From: Dryococelus australis
Lineage: Eukaryota > Arthropoda > Insecta > Phasmatodea > Phasmatidae
Assembly (NCBI GenBank): GCA_029891345.1
Contig: CM056995.1
Coordinates: forward strand, 84,135,895-84,199,894
DNA length: 64,000 nt
Direction of reading: 5' to 3'
Of the stretch, positions 24,784 to 35,818 are shown in pieces. Position numbers and translations under genes: made by a program. Position 1 is the first letter of the stretch. Each line of letters starts with the position of its first letter. The notes under the pieces were generated by a model that saw nothing but the letters and a program-made list of their open reading frames with translations, had not been told where the DNA came from and ran no database searches.

Positions 24784-27020
24784 CAAGTTCGCTGCGGATG
24801 ACGCTAATAAGCGTCGGAGCAATCCGTGATCACATGCGGCCGATGCTTATAAGCATTCGTGACCTGTTGGTTCACAATGTGTATTTGTAACTCTAGTGTG
24901 GCAGTTACGGTCCACGTATTTGTAGGTGCACCTGACCGACGCCTCGCGGTATATTTTACCGCTTGCAGTTGTTTTTTGTTGTTGTTTTCGTGGTATGTAG
25001 TGTCGAAAATATGGTGGCGAACGGAGCAACAGCAGGACCTTCTAATGTGAAAAAGAGACGAGAAAAAGAGAAATATACTGATGCTCAGTTGGAGAGTACA
25101 TCGGCAGATAGTGATTATGAGTTTAGTTCTAGTGAATCATCAGATGACTGGTATCCCGAGAATGCAGATACATTGGATATTGACAATAGTGTGGAAGTAA
25201 ATATGATGAATATGTTTTGTGATATTGCTGAATCAGAAGAAATAGGCGTTATCAATTATGATGTAGATGACGATGAACCATAGGAAGCTACAAACAAAGA
25301 AAATGCAACATGGCATGAGCAACTATGTGATATGCAGCATCATGATTTCACAAAACGGGAAAGTTAGCTTATCTTCCCTACTGAAAACACACCTATGAAT
25401 TATTTCCGGCTACTGCTAACAGACGAATTCCTTCAACTTGTTGAAACAAATGAAAATGAAGAGAAGATATTACAAAGTGATAGTACAAAAGAAGGATCTA
25501 AGATTTGTCGGTGGAAAACCCATAAGCATAAATTAACTACTTGTTTTCTTGGGAACATCATTACACATGGGAAACACAAAACTAAGCAGACTCCAATATT
25601 ACCGGAAGAGGGATCCATTGTTTGAAAACAAAGGTATTGCAATGAGCATGAGCAGGGACAGATTTTTGCTAACCATGGGCGCATTGCATTTTGCTAAAAA
25701 TCCAGAAGCCAGGAAACCAAAACCTGATGACCGACTTTACAAGATACGGGCAGTGCTAAATATTTTCAACACCAGCATGTCGGAAGTGTATTATTGGAGG
25801 GGGAGATTGTCATTCAGACAATATGTAAAGAACAAAAGACATAAATATGGCATCAAAGTGTACATGCTGAACAATCCGGATGGATTTATAAATAAGTGTG
25901 CTATGTACACAGGGATGTTGGACGATTCGGGGAGGGGGAAAGGATATTCTGAAAAGGTTGTTTTGAATTTGTTGCAGGATAAACTGAATGCAGGCCACCA
26001 TGTGTACATGGATAACTATTATAATAGTTTTGGATTGGCTAAAACTCAACTGTACCAGAAAACACACTACTAGGACACTACATTTGAATAGGAAAAACAC
26101 CCCAAGACATTGTATCGGCAAAACTGGAGAAAGGCAAAAGTATTTCCAGACATTTTGAAGGTGTGATAATTGGGAAGTGGAAAGACAGATGAGACATTAG
26201 TTACATTTCCAGGGAATTCGAAAATACTATGCTTGAAGTAGAGAAACCTCTGCCGATTGTGAAGTACAATGCGTTTATGTCTGGGAGGACAGGCAAGACC
26301 AGATATTATATTATTTGTGTGAAAGGAAGACCATCCGTTAACCTACAAAACTATTTTTTCACATAATTAAAATTATATTGTTCAATGCACATTATTTGTA
26401 ATAAGGAGTATTCAGGAAGCAAAATACCTTTGTTTGACTACAAGCTAACGATAATATAGGGACTGCTTCCGGTGATGGAGATCCCAAGAAATGCCCGAAC
26501 CAAGCATTGTACAAACAGCCACATTGTGAAAAAGCGGGAAGCAACCGAAGGGAAGAAGCAGGTCATAAGGAAGCGATGTAAGTGGGGTGCAGAATGAGGT
26601 AAACGCTCTGATACCACTTATGAATGCATAAACTACCCTAACAATCAAGGAATATGCTTGAACTGTTATACTATTTCACACTGTTATGTATACATTGCAT
26701 GTACTGTTTGCTACATAACTTGTGACAACAAACTTTGTTTTGCCAAAGTATATTTGGATGTACGTGTTTACATGCCCTCATGCTTATTTGTAACAATGAT
26801 ACACATTTTGGTTTGATTATCTTGCTTTCAGTGTGTTTATTTTTTATTTAAAATAAATGTATTGTACTCGGATACGTTTTTGGTCTGATAAATACTACAT
26901 TTCGGATGTATTTTACCGGACGCTTATATGCATCAGACAGCAGGCAAGTTGTATCACCTGTGCCCAGTGTTGCAGACTCTTATAAGCGTTTTTTTTTTTT
27001 GTATTTAGCACCTTCTAGTG
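24784..27020 (+). mobile_element. piggyBac-like DNA transposon, nearly complete, inactive
   Basis: TTAA occurs exactly at both borders (24780-24783 and 27021-27024). The left end starts CAAGTTCGCTGCGG. The right end, read inward, starts CACTAGAAGGTGC. Both follow the TTAACA pattern of piggyBac-like elements but are diverged from each other. Subterminal GCTTATAAGC/CGCTTATA words occur near both ends (24845 and 26920-26985). It encodes a plus-strand transposase that is interrupted (see next entry). It lies antisense in the ATP13A1 intron between exons B and C. Confidence 0.88.
25011..26690 (+). pseudogene. piggyBac transposase, broken
   Basis: The N-terminal frame (25011-25283) has an acidic serine-rich region typical of the family. 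The core frame (25549-26073) contains LHFAKNPEARKP, DDRLYKIRAVL, WRGRLSFRQY, KYGIKVYML and YMDNYYNS. The last holds one conserved Asp (residue 155 of that frame). The segment that normally precedes the GRLSFRQY block and carries the first catalytic Asp is missing: SMSEVYY runs straight into WRGR. Stops follow at 25281, 25624 and 26071. A decayed Cys-rich tail (GKRSDTTYEC, then C-x2-C) is visible near 26590-26680. The transposase cuts and pastes at TTAA, but this copy cannot be functional. Confidence 0.9.
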
Positions 27021-27024
27021 TTAA

Positions 27025-28004
27025 GAAATTATATTAGATATGACTTGTACATTAATACGGAACACTATATGCAAAAATTTACATAAATACGACTTCAGCA
27101 CTAAGGTCAAGTGGGGGTTGCTAGGACCTGCAGTGAATGTGTTAAGCACACCCGTATTTGACATTTTAAATGTCCTTCGCGATACTGGCTTTGCGTTGGT
27201 TGAAGCCCTCATCTGTAATAAAAACCCAGACTCTACTCTTATAAGAACTTATAATTTTAAACTAATTCTAATGTTTAAAGTCCCCAGTTATTTAACCCGT
27301 ATGGACACGCAAGCAAGGCCCCCCCCCCCCCCCCCCAAACTAAGATTTCTGTCCCAACGTGGCGAACCCCCGAGTCCAGCCGGTACTCGTTCTAAGTGAA
27401 GTATATTAAGTGACATCCCTAATTGAGGGCAGTAATGTCCTCCTAATCCCTGGGCTTACGATCGACTCTGACCTGCGTTATTCATCTAGTGTAATTGAGA
27501 AGTTTTGGTGTAAAGCATTTTGGCGCTTACTGTGAAACATAATTGTTTCACCGGCTTCATAGTTATTTGGCCCTAGATAAAGTACGACGGACGCACAGCG
27601 GAACTCGACAACTGCTTGGAAATGTTCACCCACCTGTGCCTCATGCATGCATGCATGGCACTAACTCAAGAGTCATACTCGCATTGCAGTTGTATACCAG
27701 ATCTAACAAGAAAACGTTTATTTCAATTGTTTTAATTCGTCACAAAGTTATAACGTCGGAACATGTCACCATGCTAACACTATATCGCAGTTTCCATCCC
27801 TGTACCCCATGTATGTGTCTGATTCTAAAGATGTATTCACAATTTACCAAAAAGTAATTGTAAACCTCTAGTCTTACAATGCATTACATGCAGTACAAAA
27901 ATTAAATAATGTACTGTACCAAACAATTTAACATTTTACACATTAGAATGCAACATTCTCCTAAATGCACGTATCAATCGGTTGTCACAAAATTCTCTAC
28001 TCAC
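27025..28004. other. Intron sequence without recognised feature
   Basis: Intron between the piggyBac element and exon B. An 18-base poly-C run lies at 27319-27336. ORFs at 27040-27399 and 27543-27857 show no recognisable domain. Confidence 0.5.
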
Positions 28005-28143
28005 TGCACATAATGGAGGACAGCTTGGAGGTGAAAGGTGCTGCAATACTAGCATCTCCAAGTTTCACTACTTGAGCTTGATCTTGCTCATCCATGTCCT
28101 TAAGAAGTTTTTGAAGATGACCGTGTGCTGAGTTTGCTGCATT
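28005..28143 (-). CDS. ATP13A1: ATP13A1 exon B
   Basis: The minus-strand acceptor TTTACAG precedes AAT at 28143. The exon ends ATGTGCA before GTGAGT at 28005. This gives 139 bases: 46 codons plus one base of the Ile codon completed in exon C. The peptide runs [19 protein letters not shown], then [20 protein letters not shown]. The segment [19 protein letters not shown] is an ATP13A1 signature leading from the cytosolic P domain into the next membrane helix. The first half is a variable charged linker. This exon has no long open frame of its own and was found by matching the family and the splice sites. Confidence 0.95.
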
Positions 28144-29263
28144 CTGTAAAACATACCACTACTTCATTATAACCACTCAGCCCTGGAATAAAAATTATAC
28201 ATACGATGTTGAGGTTGTGCAAATGTGAATTTTTGTTTCACAAAACGAAGATGAAAAATAATTTCAAGAGAGCAGAGTCCTATAGGTTATTTAACATAAT
28301 GTTAACATTCCAATTATATTTTACACTGGTACCGTCAAAAACACAGCCACATACAATCACCTGAATTCAATTTAATGTATGAAATCAAACTTGCATGGTA
28401 CCATCAATAACCTTACAGTACCTACAGCAATACTTCTAAAATATTTTTTTATCACATACAAAAAATAAGTGACCTACGTGGATTGCATATGGAAGAAATA
28501 AATGCTTTATAGATATTTTTGAATAGCCTACTAAATTTTTTCTACTAACATTTGAAGTTTAGTTTTAGGTAAAGTAGTCATTTTAGTAGTATTGTTGTGG
28601 ACAGAAACAAACAGATATACAGACACAAAATTTGATAAGCAGTCAAATATTCATTGAAGTTGGAGATTTAAAATTTTGTTTAGACTTTCAGTATCCAGCT
28701 TTCTTACTAAAATAGAAAATAAAAGCTCTGATTTTTTTAAATAATTTCTACACACTGAATATTTACACAACCCTATAAACTGAACATACAATTAATTTCA
28801 GAGTTGGACCTATGCTAATGACAAACATACATAAATAGTATTAGGATGGCTGGGTCAGAGAAAAAAAACACACTTGCCCAAAAATATCCACTTCTCATCT
28901 ATTGTCATATTCACCTGCCTAGATAGGACTACTGTATTACCAAAACCTGATGATACACGATTTTATAAATGAAAAAACTTTGTTTCTGACATGATACCAT
29001 ATACAGTCTGTCATTGAATTGCAACAATTGTGAAATAAACTATAATTGTGAAGCCCGAATGCATATACTGCACATATTTATGGTGCATTGGTTTCATGCT
29101 ACTCTAGCAGGCATTTAGCATATTCCACTCATGTTAACATTATAAACATAAGCATACTCTTCAAAATCTGTACAGTAAATGTACATTATAGGCTTATAAA
29201 AATAAACCTACATATTGATTTTAAAAATAATTTAACACATTATGTGAAATTTAAATCTACATA
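28144..29263. other. Intron sequence without recognised feature
   Basis: AT-rich intron between exon B and the pogo-like bounded region. No gene, repeat array or terminal repeat pair noticed. Confidence 0.55.
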
Positions 29264-32200
29264 CAGTAATCTCCCGATTAACCAGAAGCGGGTTAATCGG
29301 GTTGTGGCTTATAAGTGGAGCGTGGTTCAAACTCAAATATTAAACAGCTGCCACCAGTCGTGCACCACTACTAATAATTACCCATGCACACGCTGTTAAT
29401 TACCAGACTGCAGTCAAGTGATGCTGTACTGACTTAGATTAATATTAAAAGTGTTCGGGTACTATATTTATACTGACACCGTCGGGTGAGACACGAGACG
29501 AACGATGACACAAATACGTACTGGTAATTTGGGCACCAGAGGTGCTTCCCAATCACAGCACTATTGAGACTCAGGGTTCTCAGGGATGCAGTGGGTTCTG
29601 TCTGTCCATCTCACCCGTACGTACTTACAAACACGTAGGCAATGCTAAACTTTTACTAAACATATTTATCACTTGAAAAACACATGTGGCTAGGACACTG
29701 TCACTACAAATGAAAGAGGTACGTTCACTATGAGACTTGTTTTTATTGAATTGTGCGTACAAATCAACGTGCCATGAAATTAATGATACACACTATCCTG
29801 TCTAGCTAACTCCGCTTGGGTGCTCCCCAGCCCGCAATTAATCTAGCGCATGCCTAGGTGGATGATCTCACCGCGGTGTATGAAAACACAATCTTCACAG
29901 GGGAAGAGAGTAGACAGCCGCTAGGGTAGACTAACGATTTTTCCATGAAGATAGGACATGGTGAATTACAAAATGAAACCCTGATGATACATTAACACGA
30001 GTGATTACTCGGGACCACTAACGCAAACTCCTCGGGGCTCGCCCTCCAGCACGTGGGTAGTGTGGTGATGGCCATACACAGAGCCGGCTAGGACGGGAAT
30101 AATTGCACCATACACAAATTACAAAATTACATAAACCCTTAAAGATACATGAACCAAGATGGGACATGAGATGATTATTCACAGTAAACACACACACGTG
30201 TGTGAAAACCAGTTTAGATGGTGTGTATGACGGTGGATGAAGTTCATAGTGGACCACGTGGTGCAGGTGAAATTGCAATATTTCTTCATGGAGACGGCAA
30301 ATTAAATTTAGACAAAATATTATTCTTGTTGAGAAAATTATTCTCTTTATGATTTACATGATTACAGGCTCATGACATGCCTGATAGCGGTAAAATCAAA
30401 CATTAACATGACCACGTGGTCAAGTACAAAAAGTATCAATTTACACAAAATTAGACGGAACCCTGACAAAAATTTAACATAGAACCCTTAATAAAATATA
30501 GCACATAAAATGTTACATAAATAAGCTCTCAAAACGGAATGATGGCATATACAAAGACTTGGCGTCGGTCAGCCACGTGGTTACATGTGATGTTGCCGTA
30601 AAATATTCAAACATGAAAAATGCACTCAAATACATACATGAAAACAATGCCTTTAAAATTGCGCGTAGCAATGATACAGAAATTACAATGAAACGCCATA
30701 CACACGTAGGCGGATGGCGTTTAATTCAAGTTGCGCGGGTCGCATGACCTCTCCCAACATCTTTCTATTCCTTCTCCTTGATTAATTTTAAAGTACCACA
30801 AGGGCGAAACAAATTAGTAAAGGGAAGCATAATGTTGGGGAAATGTCTAGCAAAACGTACGCAAGCAAAGGTTGACCAGTAAACTAAATTGACTATGGAA
30901 ATCTACATCAGTAAACAAAAGTTGTAGTGCGTACGTGACAGTGTCTTACCTCGCCAGACTGTCCAGAGACAAGCGTCGCAAGGACCTACCATAGCAGCCT
31001 ATGGGGTTTACATTAGCGGAAGTTCTATGCACGCAGAGTAAAATATTTTATTAGTGAAAATTAAATTAAATACTGTTTTACACTTTCATAATTTTCTTAT
31101 GAATTTTCATATTAATTTAGTGTCTCTTTATGATAGCGTTCATGCCGGGATATCAGTGTTCTTAATCTCGGTGCCGTGGGCACTTTGAATTTCATAACCA
31201 AACAATTTAAAAATAGCAACAAACACTAACACATTATAAGACATATTAAACCCTGCAAAGACAAATATAAAACACATTTTACACTGAAAAAAATATTTAT
31301 GTAGGAGTTCAGAATAATTATTGGCCTCTTTGCATACATGCAGGACATGTGACACGTGCGTGGTGAGCGCCGTCATGGGCTTTAGCGCCGTTGGCTGTTA
31401 GCAATCGCCAATACATGTTTTCAAAAGTGAATATATGTGAAACTTTGAAGTATTACAAATTTGGTGAAATTGTTAGGCAGCATATTTTCATTCATAATAA
31501 TAAAGAACTTCATGTTTAAAATAGCGTCTGCAAGTCAAAACGGCGCGATACTGAAGTTTATAGTATTTCATACAGGCTGAGGCTTTTTATAAATTAGCAG
31601 TGACACTGAGTGTAACTGGATGACAAAATATCACATTAACAAACATTATTTGCCACAAAAATGATTCAATCACAAACATCATATGGTTTTAATACACAAA
31701 ACAAATAAAGAATAAATAGCATTTATTACGTTTATTTTTGCTTCTTGCTGGAGTGGGTGGGGAGTCAGGCCAGAAACAAAAATGGTGTGCCAACCTCAGA
31801 AAGGCTTGGCGATTACAGGCAGAATCCAAATTATTAGCAAGCAGAATTGCTTCACACGAAAATATGTTACGTTAAAATATTGATGGTGCTTGCGGAAAAT
31901 TTAAAACTCTGGGAATTCGTTCACATACAGTAACTGCATTTTACACATGAAAAGGTCATTTCAATGGAGCGTGATTTCCGAAGCAAACCACATGCACTGG
32001 TCAACAAATGTCAGCACGGTCACCTACTTTGCTACTGTGTGTCACAAAATTATATGCATCACATACTTTTAAAAGTAAATTTTTCATCTCGTACAGGCTT
32101 GAAACAACTCGGGTTTGAAATATTGATGCATGATGCTGGCTAATGAGAGATAAAATGACTTTGTTTCATCTACACGCTTCTCTACAGCACAGCGAACGGG

Positions 32201-33728
32201 GTTTGGAAGCATATAATTTCTACCGGATCATCTACAGGATTTTCCATGGACTGAAGATGATTACACATGTCAGAATTAAATATTTCAACAGCATTATCCA
32301 GTCAGTATGCAATGCATAGTCCAGCCTCCCCTTGAGAAGATGCCAACAATAGATTGTCAATAATAGTTTTTGCTACAACCCCGAGCAAGTCCAAGGGCGT
32401 GCAGAGAGATGATGCTGCCTGCCAACAATGGCCGCCCTTAGCTCCGACCAATATGTGTGCCCGCATAGCACCCCCACCACCAGAGCTGGCGAGCCCTCAG
32501 CCGAGCAGAATATATTGCAGTGCACAGCCTGCAATCGCCAGTTGTTTGTCGGCTCTTCTGAGAACTACATCAGCCTAGGCAGTTTGCTCCACCATGCTCA
32601 TTCGCTTGAGCTCTCTGACCTAACACCACCTAAGATCTTCAGCTCACCGTCACCTACTGCAGAACTTCAGAAACCCTCCCCCAGCAAAGCCTTTCAGAAG
32701 TAATCTGCCACTCTCGCTTGCCCCTGGCAACAGCTACCCCATGTGCCCTTCAGGACGTGGCCCACAAAGTCCCTTAAGGACACATGACACAGCATAGACA
32801 GAGAAAGTTGTAATTAGCTACCTAGTCAAAACTGCCTCCAGTTAATTTAGAACCAGGTACCCTTCATCAGGACAGCGTAGTTTACTACTTCCAGTCAGCT
32901 CAAGGTAAACAGGAGATATTACATGCCACTGTTTTTCATTCCTCTCAGAATAAACACATTCTAATCCTAACTGTTCTCTCATTTTCCCTTGAGTACTCCA
33001 GACTTCCATAGTACACACCACGTCCCATAGTGTGGAGTAGGAGATCAGATTTGCCAATACCAGTTTACAGCCTAGCCAGCTGAAGAGGCCTCACCTTTCA
33101 GCTCGCTCCCACTCATTTCAGCCTCCGATCAAGACCACCGGATGACCGTACCTGATCATCACAGACTTCCATCAAGAGTGACACGTTCTACTAGGGATTG
33201 CTAATTCCTCGTTTCCAGTGCCGCAGGACCAGCAGCCCTCCACTGGCTCACCTCAGCACCGTCAGCCTTAGCACCCCCACTGTCCCAGGTTAAGGCACTA
33301 GCTCCAGACAACTCCACCAGCCGCAGCAGCCGGGTCAACCGCCACCCCGGGCCACCTCCAGTACAGGTAAACCTGTGGCTGTGTGCTACCCAGTTCACCG
33401 GAAAAACTAAAACCAGGTCTGACTTTGTGCTGTGTCATCATGCACGTTCTATCTTGTAAACTGACCGGAGCCCATTCAGCAGCCAGTAAGGTCAGCCAGT
33501 TAAATTACCAATGTGTCTGACAGACATGTCAAAACCTTGCCCGACTGTGACGTTGCCGTCAGCCACTTGACGTCACACGTCAAAGTAAACATTTCCACCT
33601 TCCCCCCAAATTGCCTTAACCATGAATATTGGTTATCTGTGAACCTTTAGTCAGTCATATGTGAATATTGGTTATCCTTGAACCCTTACCGTAGCCAGAC
33701 AATACCCCAGATAATTGGGAGTTTACTG
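29264..33728. mobile_element. pogo/Tigger-like bounded region, 4.5 kb, no transposase seen
   Basis: The left end is CAGTAATCTCCCGATTAACC. The right end, read inward, is CAGTAAACTCCCAATTATCT. About 17 of the first 22 bases match, and each is flanked by TA (29262-29263, 33729-33730). CAGT-start termini with a TA duplication fit the pogo/Tigger branch of Tc1/mariner. A 38-base near-duplicate (GTGAATATTGGTTATC) lies close to the right end (about 33623-33690). The interior holds an LTR-like block and unidentified sequence, so the original element was probably much shorter. No transposase frame was recognised. Confidence 0.6.
32354..33480 (+). repeat. LTR-like fragment inside the pogo-like region
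   Basis: It carries AGGCCTCACCTTTCAG (33085-33100), GTAAACCTGTGGCTGTGTGC and TCTGACTTTGTGCTGTG in the order seen at 1-1063 and 8825-9405. A 91-codon ORF (32428-32703) has a CTAC...HHAH arrangement loosely like a zinc-binding motif, but I would not assign a function. I infer a fourth dispersed copy of one LTR-like family. Confidence 0.4.
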
Positions 33729-33730
33729 TA

Positions 33731-34433
33731 CTATCTTATAACACATATTTCATACTAATTTGAAAAAAAAAAAAACAAACAACAACACGCCGCGCACGAC
33801 GCACGCGCACGCGCACCACCACACACCACAACACAACACACCACACACCACACAAAATTTGTTAAACAAAACTCATACAATAGGTAAACACACAGATTTG
33901 ATAATGACATCTGTACTACAGTACTTCTGACATCCCAACACATATTAGTTGCACTTTCTTATTTAACATTATCTGTGCAAGCCTTTATCATTACTTGTCA
34001 ATCGTGCAAGAAATAACGTCAATAGGAAATCTAAATTTTATTCTGTAACAGGTTTTGAGAGGAAGCAGTTGTAATAAATGCACTAGCATAACACAATGAA
34101 CTACTGAAGGAAAAGCTCAAGAAAATCTGCATCAAAATCTGCACTTTTCCCATTTTTTTTAAACCAAATACAAATAAAAATAGTGCACAAAGAAGAAACC
34201 ACATGACAACCAGAAAGCTATGTAAATAGCGAGAATATAGTTTTGGTATGCACATGATACCAAACTGGTGTGTTTGCATTTGACTGCACACACGATAGGT
34301 GGCGCTGCAAGCACTGACCAGATGTTGCAGAGACAGGCATGCAGTTGAAGCCACATCAACATGAGAAACATCAGACAATACCAAGAAAGTGCAGGCAGTG
34401 AGATGCCAAAGACATCTTTTTATGCAAATTATG
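33731..34433. other. Intron sequence, low complexity at start
   Basis: A poly-A run (about 33762-33774) and an AC/CGCAC-rich stretch (33775-33856) are followed by AT-rich sequence. The long minus-strand ORF crossing 34031-34675 is the complement of the decayed Tc1 transposase and is not a gene. Confidence 0.6.
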
Positions 34434-35414
34434 GACTTTGAGGGAGGACTCATAATTGGGTTGAAAACTGTTGGGTGGTTGTATTGCTGTATAACCCACC
34501 ATGTTGATTGTTTAGACCACACTGTCTGATGCTGTTGGGAGCAGTGGACACCTGAAAGCACCCACACACAGAGCACCGGTGCAGGGCAGATAAGGTTGAC
34601 TACCAGTCGAGAAGATGAAAAGATCATGCACCAGGCCCAGAGGATCCCATGGCGACCCAGTCCATGACACTGCACAATGTTGGGGCTCTTGTGTGCCTAT
34701 GAACAATTTCTTGATGACTTACAGAGGCAAATCTGTAATCCCAGTGACCATTATGTATGCTGCTATTAACTCCACAGCTGTGAAGGCCCCATTTGTAGTG
34801 GTGCCAGGCCAGAGCAATATGAAATGCCACAGACTGGCAAAATATGGCATTCAGCTATTAATGCAGCTTCATTATGGGGATCGATAATTATCGTATCCAG
34901 GTGTGGGAGGCTCTTGTAAATTTCATAATACCAGTCTCACTATCGAGTGGCACACTTCCCTCACTGCAGCATTATGATCAGCTATCATAGGCCATAGCCT
35001 GATAGCTGATCTGTTCTCACTGTGTTAAGTAGAAAATTGATAGCCCAGCAGAATGTGGATGAGATCATATGCCATCATCTACTCACATTTCTGGCGAGGA
35101 TTCCAGAAGCGATATTTCAGCAGGACAACACCTGACAGCATACTGCATGGGTCACCCAGGATTGCCTCTGTCATGTCCAAACACTACGATGGCCTGCCCA
35201 CTCCCCCCCCCCCCCCCCCAACATGTTCCCAATATAACATAAGTGGGACCAGTTGGAATGCCAGCTGCTGCAGTGTCGTATCTGGAATTTAGAACACACC
35301 GTCCGACAATTGTGGACCCGTCTGTCTTGTGGCAATATTCTGCATCTGCTGGATTTCATGTCAGACTGTGTTGCAGCATACAAAGCAGTGCAAGAGACGG
35401 CGATGCACTACTGA
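34434..35414 (+). pseudogene. Tc1/mariner-type transposase remnant
   Basis: Plus-strand frames in pieces resemble the insect Tc1-like transposase that reads '-TGAGRPRLTTxREDR-' near the start and '-WDQLxxxxxxxxxLExTVRQLWxxLxxxxIxxLxxSMxxRVAA-' near the end. Visible pieces are STGAGQIRLTTSRED (about 34575-34620), an ISAGQHLTAYCMGH stretch (about 35117-35158) and WDQLECQ to LEHTVRQLWTRLSCG, LDFMSDCVAAYKAVQE (about 35247-35414, ending in a stop). There are several frameshifts and stops, plus a 17-base poly-C run (35203-35219) in the C-terminal part. I did not find its terminal repeats. The assignment is from recall. Confidence 0.6.
34976..35011. repeat. 12-bp perfect inverted repeat
   Basis: GATCAGCTATCA (34976-34987) and TGATAGCTGATC (35000-35011) are exact complements with a 12-base loop. 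They lie inside the Tc1 remnant. It may be chance or a relic of local rearrangement. Confidence 0.85.
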
Positions 35415-35687
35415 AGATAACTAGACAGCATATCACAGATTCATGTGTAATAGCACAGCTACTCTGTTTTTGCGATCACGTGTATTACGCATCTGTATCA
35501 CTAACACTATAAAACCTCAGTACCATCCCATGCATCCTTCTGTGACCACTATTTTTGTTGTCCAACAGCATACATTGTGAAATTATACTACTGCCCAGAT
35601 TTCTATAATATACATTCACCATGCTTATTTACTACCAAAACATTTCCATTTTGTAATTTACTAAGCATGCTAAAACCATCAACTTGC

Positions 35688-35818
35688 CTGCCTTGCATTA
35701 GAATGAGCATAAGCATTCAATTGTGGTGGCCGAGCACGTTCTCGCTCAGACCGTTCATGTCTCTCCACTTTCTTCTTCTCTGGAAGTTTCTCTGGGGCAT
35801 TTGAGAGAATGGCAACCC
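35688..35818 (-). CDS. ATP13A1: ATP13A1 exon A (first exon seen in the window), GC splice donor
   Basis: On the minus strand a T-rich tract and TGCAG acceptor precede GG at 35818. The exon ends AGGCAG before GCAAGT at 35688. This gives 131 bases: two bases finishing a split Gly codon, then 43 codons. The peptide VAILSNAPEKLPEKKKVERH continues as a basic linker ending HSNARQ. V-A-(I/L)-L-x-NAPE directly follows the conserved P-domain motif in ATP13A1, so the next upstream exon should end in that motif. I did not find it up to 64000. The join to exon B keeps frame only if the GC dinucleotide is the donor; nearby GT sites would shift the frame. Confidence 0.9.

Noticed and set aside
34031..34675. 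Longest minus-strand ORF (214 codons), Cys- and Leu-rich
   Set aside because: It is the complement of the decayed Tc1 transposase frames and has no domain; its composition looks like an antisense frame.
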